DNA of 64,000 bases, from assembly GCA_002049455.2 (NCBI GenBank), contig KV918762.1, positions 124,001 to 188,000 on the forward strand. The letters run 5' to 3'. Shown piece after piece: positions 46,706 to 57,366 of the stretch. The notes below the pieces were generated by a model. It made no database searches. It saw only the letters and a list, made by a program, of their open reading frames with translations, and was not told the origin of the DNA. The DNA comes from Porphyra umbilicalis (lineage: Eukaryota; Rhodophyta; Bangiophyceae; Bangiales; Bangiaceae). The position numbers and the translations under genes were made by a program. Positions within the stretch are counted from its first letter, which is position 1; every line of letters starts with the position of its first letter.

Positions 46706-46898
46706 GCGTGCGGATACGGCTGGAGTAGTCAGCCGGCTTGTTTTGCTGTAGATTTTAAAAAACTCAGAGCCTATTTTACGTCGTGGCCATCAAGTTAAAC
46801 GCGGGCACGACAGCCAACAAAGAACTGCCAAACTACACATCGTCACTTGAAAAAAAGCAGAATAGCATAAAGTACTCACATGCAAACACGCAGCTCAC
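46706..46898. other. Convergent intergenic spacer of transposon copy 1
   Basis: Separates the 3' ends of the transposase and the JmjC gene. AT-rich with A runs at about 46755 and 46848, presumably carrying polyadenylation signals for both strands. Confidence 0.4.
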
Positions 46899-48607
46899 TC
46901 ATGCCCTTCCTCCACTGCCGTTGCCACCCATCATCTTGAGCTTCTCGATCAGCACGGACGTGCGGCCGTTGGGAAGCCGCTGTACAACCAGAGGAGCGCG
47001 GCACCCGAGAAGACCAGGTCCCCCGTCATGCTGTGCCGCTTGGTAGTGGGACTCGTCGTACTTCGACGGCGCGCAGCGCCAACAGCAGATTGGGGCCCGC
47101 GGTCCCGCTCCCGCTCCCAGCTGCTCAATGGACGTCGGGCACACAACTACAGAGAGCCAGGTGACAATCCCACAGTGTGCGCACGCAGCACCATCCCCTG
47201 AGAAGTCTGTGCCCGCGCCCTCCTTCTCCTCAGAGAGCGCAAGGGCTCTCCCGATGGTTTGATGGCATTTTCGACGATCAAACGTCGCACAGGCTGGGGA
47301 GTCTGGTCAAAGTCCACCGCCGACGGCTTCTTGCCACTCCAGGCTGGACTCGCTTCCGTATTCATATACGAAAGGACGGAGTAGAGGTACTGGGACAGGT
47401 AGGACACCATGTCACCAAGGTCCCGCTGGACTTCTGTCGGCTCCAGGGCCTCATAGGCGATGGCGTCGTCGAACCACCATTTCACATCAGCCAGCTTCAA
47501 GGCACTGAGCACCAGCAGCTTTTCAACAGGAATGAGAATCCCACGCTTTCCGCGCCAGGGCATGGCGTGCTCAAGCGCATGCACAAGCCAGCCTGTGCAC
47601 GCGAGGTTCACGGCCGAGGCCACATTAAGCCCAGCGTTGAACCCGCTGTGAGGAACCCCGTAGCCTGTCACGACGAAGTCCCCAGGCACCATTTTGTGGA
47701 AACCCACACGGACACCATGCGCGAGGAAGAAAGAGGCAGGCCATAAACTAGCCTTGAGCCGCAGGACCTGCCAGACGTCCCATCCTGCGGCTGCGAGAAC
47801 GAATGGATCCATGTGCTTAATCAAGACGCGTACCATACGAGGAACTTCGCTCTTGGCAATGAAGAACCACATTTTGCTAGCCCCGGACTGCAAGTACGAG
47901 ACGGACTGTAGCAGGTGGTCCTCAACGTGCCAACTGCAGTGGGAATCGATAGTGCCCATGTATAGAAGATTTGTGTTGATACCTTCGTATGTGGCGGCGT
48001 TACCAAGCATGCTGTGAAGGTTGAGAGTTCGGGGGCTCTCCAAGCGTTGTGATGGGGGGAATGGAACAGCTTTCGCAGTGCAGGCGGGGTCGCCCAGACT
48101 CCTACCACACCCATCTTCATTTGACGGCGTTAGGTCCGAGACGTAGTACACATCGACTGGTTTGGGCATTCCAGGACCCATTACCTTCGTCTCGTGGCCA
48201 CCAGATGTCCTTCCTCTCACCCACGTCACGGTTGGATCATTGACACAGGCGAGGAACTGCGGCACACCAAACTCATGGTACTGTTCGAGAGGGGCGGCTT
48301 TACTGTCCCTGATCTTTTTCTTGAGATCGTCAGCCAAGAGCCACTTCTCCCGCTCGGGTGGTAGCTGAGCCGGCAGCTCGCCCCGCTGCGCAGTGGGGTC
48401 GGGATCAGGGCTACAGGAAAAGACATCGCTCGCAATTGTAGGGTACTGAGGAAAGGTTTGAACCCGTACACTGACCGGCACCCCCACCTTCCGCTTCGGC
48501 TCGACAGATGACGCGGGTCGAATCTTGCGATCTTTGATTCGGAACACGTGCGCACCATATGTCCTGATTGACGCGGCAAGCGATCGAATTACACCGAGCA
48601 AGCCCAT
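46899..48607 (-). CDS. JmjC-domain dioxygenase with C5HC2-type zinc cluster, transposon copy 1
   Basis: From the candidate start 48607 (MGLLGVIRSL, whose first 40 residues weakly resemble JmjN) the frame encodes a JmjC domain: NTNLLYMG leads into SWHVEDHLLQSVSYLQSGA with iron ligands His227 and Glu229, Lys245 in SKMWFFI for 2-oxoglutarate, and the distal ligand His320 in GYGVPHSGFNAGLNVASAVN. The layout matches KDM4/KDM5-type histone lysine demethylases, Fe(II)/2OG enzymes of the nucleus. After GEPL (about 47240-47250) homology to copy 2 continues one frame over, through a C-x2-C ... C ... CC-x2-C cluster (ACAHCGIVTWLS, ICCWRCAP) resembling the C5HC2 finger, to a stop at 46899. The original frame instead runs to 47147, so the zinc cluster is reached only after a 1-nt shift, real or a sequencing error. 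The frame is also open upstream of 48607. It is tail-to-tail with the transposase. Confidence 0.8.
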
Positions 48608-49359
48608 TTCGGGAACAGAACTTACACATGATATTGAAATCGTGTGAAAATCCAAAATTTGTCGCTGTAAAGGGGTTGGCCCCTTGCCGGGTGTAACATA
48701 TCGCGCCCTTGGCGGATGCCTGGGACCGTCCACAGGATCGACGCCCTCACACCCCGCATGAGCCCTTTCATCATCCTCGGCACCGAGCTCCGGCTCGTGA
48801 ACGACCTCGTGTCGGCTGCGCGACGTTTGGTGGGTCTCGCCACAAGAGGCACTGACACAGGCGGCCCCGAGGTCCGGCCGGCCAGCTTTGCTCATATCAA
48901 TGTGGCCCGAGTGGAGGCGGGCGTGTCGTTGAGAGTCGGCCGTTGTGTGGTCCCGTGACGGCGGTGAGGCATGAGGGGGTGTTGGCGGTAGTGAGGGAGG
49001 AATGCCAGCCAGAATCTTAAGGTCGGCAGAGTCCGAGCTATTCCTGTCATCGCTGCCATGCGAGGTGATGCGGCCGTCGAGTGGTCCAGAACCGACGTCA
49101 TGTCTGTCGGAGATGCCCCCGCCCACGCTCTCAGCACGTCCCTTCCCTCCGCCAGGAAGCTCCATGTCGAAGGCCACTCCGAGATCCCCACCCTCCTCCA
49201 CAGTCGCACGCTGTATCAGGACACGCGAGAAATTAGGCACACCCTCGTGCTGGCAAATTGTACTACCTCGCGGACAGCCACAGTGGCGCCTGTCAGCAGC
49301 ACAGGATTCAACGCAAGCATGTCCCCCAACGCCTGCAGGACCATTACCGCCATCAGAAC
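48608..49359 (-). other. Low-complexity upstream extension of the JmjC frame
   Basis: The JmjC frame stays open upstream of 48607 to a TAA at 49673-49675, reading an acidic, Gly/Ser/His-rich linker (for example near 48990-49070). This would connect JmjC to the repeat array. A gtaagt word near 48622 leaves open an intron. No separate gene is seen. Confidence 0.35.
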
Positions 49360-51770
49360 CTAAATGCTGTTCACCATCGCGCCCACCACCCATACAACCA
49401 TCACGCCCGTCTTGACGGACGCCGGCACCACCGCGATGTGCGCAGCGGTCACCCCGTACAGCGCCGTCGTCGTAGTGAGCGCCGCCGCGGTCGCCACCCT
49501 GGTGTTGGCCGTCGTCGGGGCCATCTCGCCCAACTCGAACTTGGTCGCCACGAGCCCCAACTCCACCAGGTCCAACATCAGGCCGAGCAGCACCATCACC
49601 GCGAGCACCGGCGCGCGCTCCACCTTGGTGCCCGCCCTTGCCACCACCATCACCCCCGTCTTGCACACCACATTAACGATCGGGGCGCGCACGACGAGCT
49701 CTCTCATCAGCGCCGTCTTCACCGTTGGCGCCGCCGCGGTCGCTACCTTGGCGTTGACCGTCGGCGGCACCAACGCTTGCAACTCCAACAATGTCACGAA
49801 TGGCTCCACCTCCAACAGCACGAACATACGGTCCAGCACCAGCACCAACACGAGCACCGGCGCGCGCCTCACCTTGGTGCCCGCCCCCGTCACCGCCACC
49901 AAGCCAACCTTGCCCACCTCGGGCACGATCGGGGTGCGCACGACGAGCACTCGCATCAGCGTCGTTGTCGCCGTGTGCGCCGCCGCGGTCGCCACCCTGG
50001 TGTTGGCCGTCTTCTTGGCCATCCCGCCCAACTCGAACTTGGTCGTCACAAGCGCCAACTTCACCAGGTCAAACATCAGGTCCAGCAGCACCATCACCGC
50101 GAGCACCGGCGCGCGCTCCGCCTTGGTGCCCGCCCTCGCCACCACCATCACCGCCGTCTTGCAAACCGCCGTCACGATCGAGGCGCGCACGACGAGCTCC
50201 CTCATCAGCGCCGTCTTTACCGTGGGCGCCGCCGCGGTCGCCACCTTGGCGTTCCCCTGCGGCGCCACCATCGCGTGGAACTCCAACAATGTCACGAATG
50301 GTTCCACCTCCAGCAGCACGAACATCAGGTCCAGGACCAGCACCAGCCCGAACCCGCCGCGCGCTCCACCTTGGTGCCCGCCCTCGCCACCACCATCACC
50401 CCCGTCTCGGACACCTCGGGCACGATCGGGGCGCGCACGACGAGCACCCGCATCAGCGCTGTCTTCACCGTTGGCGCCGCCGCGGTCGCCACCTTGGCGT
50501 TGACAGTCGGCGGCACAATCGTTTGCAACTCCAACAATGTCACTAATGGCTCCACCTCCAGCAGCAAGAACATCAGGTACAGCACCAGCACCAACACGAG
50601 CACCGGCGCGCGCCTCACCTTGGTGCCCGCCTTCATCACCGCCATTACGCCCATCTTGCCCACCTCGGGCACGATCGCGGCACGCACGACGAGCACGCGC
50701 ATCAGCGTCGTTGTCGCCGTGTGCGCCGCCGCGGTCGCCACCCTGGTGTTGGCCGTCTTCGGGGCCATCCCGCCCAGTTCGAACTTGGTCGCCACGTGCA
50801 CCTACTCCACCAGGTCCAACATCAGGTCCAGCAGCACCATCACCGCGAGCACCGGCGTGCGCTCCGCCTTGGTGACCGCCCTCGCCATCGCCATCACCCC
50901 CGTCTTGCAAACGGCCGTCACGATCGCGGCGCGCACGACGAGCTCCCTCATCAGCGCCGTCTTCACCGTGGGCGCCGCCGCGGTCGCAACCTTGGCGTTG
51001 ACCTGCGGCGCCACCAAATCTGGCAACTCCAACATTGTCACAGATGGCGCCAACTCCAGCCGCACGAAACACGGCTCCAGCACCAGCACCTACACGAGCA
51101 CCGGCGCGCGCCTCACCTTGGTGCCCGCCCTCGTCACCGCCACCACGCCTATTTTGTCCACCTTGGGCACGATCGCGGCGCGCACGACAAGCACGCGAAT
51201 CAGTGCCGTCGTCGCCGTGTGCGCCGCCGCGGTCGCCACCCTGGCGTTGGCCGTCTTCGGGGCAATCCTGCCTAATTCGAACTTGGTCGTCACGAGCACC
51301 AACTCCACCAGTTTCAACATCCGGTCCAGCAACACCGTCACCGCGAGCACCGGCGTGCGCTCCGCCTTGGTGACCGCCGTCGCCATCGCCATCACCCCCG
51401 TCTTGCGAAACCGCCGTCACGATCGCGGTGAGGACCACGACCACCCGCCACAGCGCCGTCGTCACCGCGCGCACCGCCGCGGTCGCAACCTTGGCGTTGA
51501 CCTGCGGCGCCACCATCGCGTGGAACTCCAACAATGTCACGAATGGTTCCACCTCCAGCAGCACGAACATCAGCTCCAGCGCCAGCAGCACCACGAGCAC
51601 TGGCGCGCGCCTCACCTTGGTGCCCGCTCTCGCGACCGCCATCACCCTCGTCTTGCGCACCGCGGTCACTCTCGCGGCGCGCACGACTAGCACGCGCATC
51701 AGCGTCGTCGTCGCCGTGGGTGCCGCCGCCGTGGCCACAATGGCGCTCACCGGCGGCGGCGACATCGCTC
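49360..51770. repeat. 249-bp tandem repeats (83 codons), alternating subtypes
   Basis: The boundary word accggcg occurs at 49607, 49856, 50105, about 50354, 50602, 50851, 51100, 51349 and 51599, nearly always 249 bp apart. Two subtypes alternate (one with gtctcggac/ccacctcgggc, the other with cgtcttgca), giving a 498-bp higher-order unit. Several frames are open in both directions. On the - strand one reads Gly/Asp/Arg/Ala-rich (GGHQGEARAGAR), which is the frame that enters from the Ulp1-like domain and leaves toward the JmjC frame; another is Val/Leu/Ala-rich. The array is probably a translated repeat linker that has partly decayed, but it could be plain satellite. Confidence 0.85.
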
Positions 51771-54166
51771 AGAAGTGGAGCATGATCGGCGCCGTCGTGC
51801 TGGTCCATAGCTCGGCGTCGCCCGCCACCAGAGTTGCTTCGACTGCTGCCCTCTTGGCGGCGCCTGTCCCTGCAGACGCTGCCGCTGCCGCGTGCGCTGC
51901 TGCCAGAGTGGCTCCCGGTTCCTCCGCCACTCCCACGAGAGCCGCCTCTTCCACTCCCACCAAAGCCGTCTCTCCCCTCCTCCCCCCCATTATCGCTATC
52001 GTGGTGCGCCATGGTATTTGTGCTCTCAATCTCGTCCTCAGAGAGATCCCGTCCATTCATAAGCTCCTCAGCGGGCTCGTCCTCATCAAAATTGTCCCTT
52101 CCCGGGCGATGAGCGTCCACGACGCGTCGTACGAGGCCGCGAAGGCGTCGAGGTGCGTGCGCCTTTCCCCAGCCACGCCCACGAGGGTTCCGCAACAAAG
52201 CACGGACAGCGCCAGGCGTGGCCGACTGCAGAAGCGTGAAGAAGGCAAGTAGCCTCTCCGCTGAGTCGTGGGGCTCGCCTCTGCTCGTCTCGACGACCAC
52301 GACCGGCGCCAGCCGCCGCAGCGTCTCAGCCACCCTCGCGAGCGTCCCAGGCGAGTTGGACGTCCGCAGAGTCGTCCGGCAGATGGCTGTTGCCAGCACG
52401 AGGAACAGTCGGTCCACCACCCGCTTGTCCCAGCCACCTGCGCCCATTCCCTCCGAAGACGTGTTGACCACCACAAGCGCCGGGTCGCGGTTCGCGGCCC
52501 CCACGAGCGCCCTACCGTGACGCTCTGCCTCAACCACCACCTGGACCATGTGGTCCAGGGACCGTACCACAATGCCCCACCAAAGCCGGCCAGAACGTAC
52601 AGGTATCAGTACTGTGTTCGCACTGAACACAAGCCTCTGGCGCACAACGTGACAAGCCCGGTCCATTGAAGCCCGGTCACCGCCCCCAGCTGCGGAAACA
52701 TCTGCAGCGTCTAATGATGTCAGCACTCGCAGACCCCCGAATTGACCCTCACTCCCATCCCGATGCAGCAACCAGAGCAAAATGCCGTCAATAATGCGAG
52801 GCGAGACGGGGGACCCATCGGCGAGCGACGTCACGTCACCGGCAAAGAGCTCGACGTGACGCGTGGCCGCACGTGGAAACAGAATCCGAGGGCCGACGGG
52901 ACGAGGGGGGGGCAGCAGCCGTGTGCTCACCTTAAGTGAGCGCGCCAGGGAGGTGGGCTCTGGCCGCGCACGTGCTGCAGCTGCCGGCATCCAATGCATC
53001 TGACGGCGGTGGTCGTCCTCGGAAACACACTCTCGAAAACGCTTGTGAGGAGGGGAGGGGGAGCGCGCCGCGGGCGACCGTTTTGCTGCAGAGGATACCT
53101 CGGCAGAAGGCGGGGCAAGGTGGCACACTGCTGCGGCCGTCGGGGAAGTGGAGCGTGATGGTGGTTGGCAAGCACCGCTGCACGCGTGCGCCTCGCGGGC
53201 GCCTTGGACAAGGCGCGCGGCGGTGTCAACAGGGCTGACCATCGAGCCGTTACCGCCGTGCAATATCCTTACAGTGGACACCAGCAGCGAATCAAACGCC
53301 TTCGCATCGCCACATCCCCCTGGGCAATTTCGCATTGCTCGCAATTGACGTGGGCTCGGAAGGAACCTCGGCCCGGCAATTCCGAGCACGGTTAAAACCA
53401 TGCGACCTTGGGCCGGGGAGAACCCTCCAGTTTGACCAACCAGCGAGCGCCGTGCGTCGTTGAAGATTGTCACCAGCGATTCCAAGCTTGGGGCCGCTCC
53501 CTCGGGCCCGAGGGAGCGCGGATCAGCGCCCTGAGCACCATGCATTGAGGCTCGATCCGACCCCGGCCCTTTTCGACGCGCATCTCGAGAGCCGTCGTCG
53601 CCATCCGGCATCGCGATTGCCGCTTCAGACGGCACGACACTTGGTCGATGGCCTGGCGCGTCATGAGCCACCCAGTGGCGGCTTCTCCCGGGTCCGCCTG
53701 CGCTGGCCGGGATCTCGAGCTCTGAGCGCGCGCGCGACGCGGTACCAGGAGCGTTTTCGAGCGCAGATCCGCAATCGGCCGCATCGCACAACGGCAGGTA
53801 AGGCCCATCGTCATTGTTGGCATGCCCACGTTGCTTGGCACCGCAACTGGCGAGCGACTGCACAGCGGCCGGCCGAGAAATCGGTCCCTGGCCGGGCGCA
53901 GCTCTCCGCGCAAGCTCCTCGGCGCGATGCGCGGCCCGGGCTGCCGCCAGCATCTGCGCCGCATGACGGGCGGCCACCGCGGCCTCGGCCTGCAGGGCTT
54001 GCGCCGGGGTCAGAGCGCCACGCCTGGACCGAGCAGCACGGCGCCGATTGCTGCGCAGCCGGCTGTCGCTCGGATCTGGACAATCCGGAGCGCGACCGCC
54101 ACGGTCTGCTTGACCACTGCTGCCGACTGTCCACGCATCGTCGGCGCCGTGCATCGTGGAAGCCAT
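51392..54166 (-). CDS. Ulp1/C48-like domain protein with apparently lost catalytic triad
   Basis: ATG at 54166 (MASTMHGADD) opens about 925 codons. An Ala/Arg-rich helical N-terminus (ALTPAQALQAEAAVAARHAA) and a disordered Ser/Pro-rich middle lead to a domain at about 52130-52900 with the order of Ulp1-type cysteine proteases. ELFAGDVTSLADGSPVSP and IIDGILLWLL match the N-terminal helix, TVLIPVRSGRLWWGIVV the strand before the catalytic His, ALVVVNTSSEG the Asp strand, and EPHDSAERLLAFF the Cys motif. In active members these read HW, DS and DCG; here they are WW (52577-52582), NT and DS, so all three catalytic residues appear replaced. An acidic Glu/Asp stretch and Gly/Ser-rich tail (MNGRDLSEDE) enter the 249-bp repeats. 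The frame is the same one (modulo 3) as the JmjC gene downstream. Ulp1-like genes often ride on transposons. The assignment is inferred from motif order. Confidence 0.5.
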   Translation of the reverse strand: MASTMHGADDAWTVGSSGQADRGGRAPDCPDPSDSRLRSNRRRAARSRRGALTPAQALQAEAAVAARHAAQMLAAARAAHRAEELARRAAPGQGPISRPAAVQSLASCGAKQRGHANNDDGPYLPLCDAADCGSALENAPGTASRARSELEIPASAGGPGRSRHWVAHDAPGHRPSVVPSEAAIAMPDGDDGSRDARRKGPGSDRASMHGAQGADPRSLGPEGAAPSLESLVTIFNDARRSLVGQTGGFSPAQGRMVLTVLGIAGPRFLPSPRQLRAMRNCPGGCGDAKAFDSLLVSTVRILHGGNGSMVSPVDTAARLVQGAREAHACSGACQPPSRSTSPTAAAVCHLAPPSAEVSSAAKRSPAARSPSPPHKRFRECVSEDDHRRQMHWMPAAAARARPEPTSLARSLKVSTRLLPPPRPVGPRILFPRAATRHVELFAGDVTSLADGSPVSPRIIDGILLWLLHRDGSEGQFGGLRVLTSLDAADVSAAGGGDRASMDRACHVVRQRLVFSANTVLIPVRSGRLWWGIVVRSLDHMVQVVVEAERHGRALVGAANRDPALVVVNTSSEGMGAGGWDKRVVDRLFLVLATAICRTTLRTSNSPGTLARVAETLRRLAPVVVVETSRGEPHDSAERLLAFFTLLQSATPGAVRALLRNPRGRGWGKAHAPRRLRGLVRRVVDAHRPGRDNFDEDEPAEELMNGRDLSEDEIESTNTMAHHDSDNGGEEGRDGFGGSGRGGSRGSGGGTGSHSGSSARGSGSVCRDRRRQEGSSRSNSGGGRRRAMDQHDGADHAPLLSDVAAAGERHCGHGGGTHGDDDADARASRARRESDRGAQDEGDGGRESGHQGEARASARGAAGAGADVRAAGGGTIRDIVGVPRDGGAAGQRQGCDRGGARGDDGAVAGGRGPHRDRDGGFARRG

Positions 54167-54449
54167 TGGGGACAGCGAACACCTCACAGGCTCTGGGTCA
54201 CACAGCCACGGGTGGCAGTGGCGGCCTTTAATAGAATTCCACAAGGCTCCTGCCACACACTGGGGTGGGGATGCAAATCCAGCCTCTTGGGGAGCCCCCC
54301 CCCCGTCGAGGCGCTGCCGATCTCACGAGAGAACTGACACAGCGGACCGAGAGCAAGGCTCGAGTGTAACAAACTCGGACGCGGCCAGCACCAATTCAGA
54401 ACGAAGACCACCGGACTCGCTTCTCGAGACCGTCGCGCCGGTGGGGCGG
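54167..54449. other. Upstream region of the Ulp1-like gene
   Basis: The - strand frame stays open to 54256 without an earlier ATG. Possible promoter for the - strand gene. Contains a run of 9 C near 54296. Confidence 0.3.
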
Positions 54450-55310
54450 GCCCGAGTGGAGGGTAGCGACTAGCGTCAGCCGGGGATGCGAAAACGCGTG
54501 TCCCCAGCCGATCCAGCAGTCCCTCGCCCTGACAGCGGGCGAGGACGACGAGACTCACTTCTCGGGACCTCCGCGCCGGTGGGGCGGGCCAGAGTGCAGG
54601 GTAGCGACTAGCGTCAGCCGGGGATGCGAAATCGCGTGTCCCCAGCCGATCCAGCCGTCCCTCGCCCTGACAGAGGGCGGGGACGACCAGACTCACTACT
54701 CGGGCCCGCCGCGCCTGTGGGGCGGGCCCGAGTGGAGGGTGGCAACTTGCGTCAGCCGGAGATGCGAAAACGCGTGTCCCCAGCCGATCCAGCCGTCCCT
54801 CGCCCTGACAGAGGGCGGGGACGACCAGACTCACTACTCGGGACCGCCGCGCCGGTGCGGCGGGCCCGAGTTGAGCGCAAAGGCAACGGTCAGCCGGGTT
54901 GGCGAAAACGCGTGTAACTGGCGGACGTGGCCGTCCCTCGCCCTGACAGAGGGCGAGGACGACGAGACTCACTTCTCGGGACCGCCGCGCCGGTGGGGCG
55001 GGCCCGAGTGGAGGGTGGCAACTAGCGTCAGCCGGAGATGCGAAAACGCGTGTCCCCAGCCAGTCCAGCCGTCCCTCGCCCTGACAGAGGGCGGGGACGA
55101 CCAGACTCACTACTCGGGACCGCCGCGCCGGTGGGGCGGGCCCGAGTTGAGCGCAAAGTCAATGGTCTGCCGAAGACGCGAAAAGGCGTGTACCCGGCGG
55201 ACGTGGCCGTCACTCGCCCAGATCGAGGGCGAGGAGGACGAGAAGCCACATCCGTGTCCGCCGCACCGATGGGGCGGACACGGGAAGAATAAGCACAGGC
55301 GTGTGTCCGC
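54450..55310. repeat. 138-bp tandem repeat (46 codons), about six copies
   Basis: The word cgtgt(cccc/aact/accc) occurs at 54497, 54635, 54773, 54911, 55049 and 55187, each exactly 138 bp apart. Units share ccctcgccctgacagagggcg, gactcacttctcgggaccg and ggtggggcgggcccgag. Both strands stay open for up to 300 codons because 138 is a multiple of three, but no start or domain is seen. The array is unrelated to the 114- or 249-bp satellites and lies beside the upstream end of the Ulp1-like gene. Confidence 0.88.
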
Positions 55311-56506
55311 GAGCGCGAGACACAAAGTCACGCACTGCGACAGTCGGGCCGTCCCTTACGGGTGTATCATGAAACAGAGACTCAACCGCGACCTGAGCCC
55401 CAACAGACAAGAAAGCAAACAGGGCAGAGTGGGCTAAAGAGGGTTGGTGTCGGGTGATCGGTTTGAAAGAAAAGCAGGCAACAGATGGGAGTGCGAAGTG
55501 CGATCTGCGTCCGTCATGCGCGTGGTCGCACGTTGAGGTCGGCGAGCAAGACGGGGCGAGTACGGTCACCGCGGTGCGGAAAGGGCGTCGCGCGGTGCGT
55601 CGGACGTGGGTGCAGGTGCGTCCCGCTACGGTGGGGAGGTGCGGTGCCTGTGTTCAGAGCGTCTGCCACCACCCTGACGTGCTCACAAACGGTGACCGCC
55701 CCAGGCGTCCCCGCACGACGCCCTGCCGTGGAGTCCCCGTGTGGAGCGATCTGAACGGGTGGCCACAGACGCGCAACCCGACGGGGAAGGCGCGACTAGC
55801 TCGAAGGAGATCACTCGTCGGCCGAAACCGAGCGAGTTGGATAATCGATACATCGCCGATCAGTTGCAAAATTGTAGAGAACTCATGTACTTAGAAGTCG
55901 ATCATCAATGGCCTTGTAAAGTGCGATCGGCCATGCAATCCTAGATGGTCCCGAAGACATGCTCTCCGTCCCCACTCATCAGTGAGTCTTCCTGACGACG
56001 AAGCTCTCCGGGATCGCCGCCCGTGTGCGGCACTATCTGTAATGATCTGCGAGACAGTGCGGGTAATGGAAAATACTGTGCAGCTGTGCTTTCGTCAGTA
56101 TCACAGCCTGTCATCTAAAACTGGTTTTTATCCGCTTGCATGATTGGCTTACGCCCTCGCGTTGTGATCATGGCTCGGGAGGTCAACGGTCGCCGACACG
56201 ATGAGGAGACATTGTGCCAGGCGTGCTTGCAATCCGACCTCGACTCACATCGATAGCAGACTGCCCTGGTTGAGATTGGCCCCGACGACGGTTTCCGGTG
56301 ATCACTGTGCCTTGTGTTGCTGCCCAAGGCCCATCAGGACGCGATAATGCCCAACAGTGACGTTGAAGACGCCGACGGCGCACCCGTCGGGTCTCTCGGG
56401 CCCTGTTCTCCTGCCGTCGATGCTGCCCTGTTCTTGAGCGTATGAAGCTCCCACGGGGTATGCTACTTTGCTTCCAGGCCCTCACCTATGTGTTAACTTG
56501 ATACAG
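55311..56506. other. Unique sequence, nothing recognised
   Basis: No domain-bearing frame. An acceptor-like ttgatacag ends at 56507, so exons of the next gene may lie upstream. Confidence 0.3.
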
Positions 56507-57233
56507 GATCGTGCGAGCGTGGCTTGGTAGACTACACGTACGACGCTGCTGTCACAAAAGTGCCAACAAGAACCGTAATGTGACACGATACTGGTTGCTT
56601 TTTGTGTATATCGTGTTTGGGTTGATTGTGCCGTTAGAGCTGCTGCTGCTTCAGGATGAGGTGGTTGGTTACTTTTGTCGCTACGCTCAAGCCATGCTCA
56701 AGAAGATTTGCAACGGATCCGTGAGCCCTGGTATCAATGGGAGCGCGGTCGACTCGCCCGAACACGATTGCCTCTCATGGTTGACCCCGCCCGGACAGTT
56801 GGAAGGCCAGAACAGAGACTGTACTCGCCCTCTTCGATGCGTCGTGAAGAAAGCCGTTGAAAATTGCGCAGGGAACAATGACTACGTTGCGAGTGGCTGG
56901 ACGAGCAAGCGGCGCGTAGTGAAGGCAGCGTTGAGAAAGGGACTGCGTACTCGCTGCAACCGCAGGCGCACCTCTGCTAGACTGCTTGCGTATCGTACAC
57001 TGGGAGTGTACATGGACAATGATGTCAAGGAGGCCTCAATGAAGCGTGTCGTTATCACCACTGGTGTGCACAATGCGTCTGAAGCAGCGGAACTGGCCGC
57101 GCTGGCCACCCCGGGAAGCGTCAGTTACCGCTTGAAGCTCAAGGACGGCGCCCGGGAGATGGAGCGTACGCTTGATATTTATGGGGCTGCGACGTCCATC
57201 AATGCTGAGCTGCTTTTTTTGGACGCTACTTGA
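56507..57233 (+). CDS. Possible exon of an unknown membrane protein
   Basis: A frame of about 240 codons follows an acceptor-like ttgatacag and has no ATG near its beginning, so the start is probably in an upstream exon. It contains one hydrophobic segment (YWLLFVYIVFGLIVPLELLL, about 27-46), then a Cys-containing region with two NGS glycosylation-type sites (CNGSVSPGINGS), a basic stretch and a well-mixed C-terminal part (MKRVVITTGVHNASEAAELA). After the TGA at 57231-57233 another protein-like stretch (YVDAVDFPKFLRPESAEARK) follows a possible acceptor (tgcttgcag, ending 57276), suggesting a short intron and a final exon to about 57366. No family recognised. Confidence 0.35.
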
Positions 57234-57366
57234 GTGCGGACTTCTGTTCGGGCTGGTGGAGCGGCCTGCTTGCAGAGGTACGTGGATGCTGTGGATTTTC
57301 CCAAATTCTTGCGTCCTGAGAGCGCTGAGGCTCGCAAGAGCGTTGTTCGCTGCATGCGGAACTAGC

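Noticed and set aside
49258..51690. A + strand Thr/Ser/Ala-rich surface protein of 810 codons
   Set aside because: It covers the 249-bp array only, has no signal peptide or domain, and the - strand frame links two recognisable domains instead.
54184..55110. A 308-codon - strand repeat protein with 46-residue units
   Set aside because: It is the 138-bp array read through, and no start or domain supports it.
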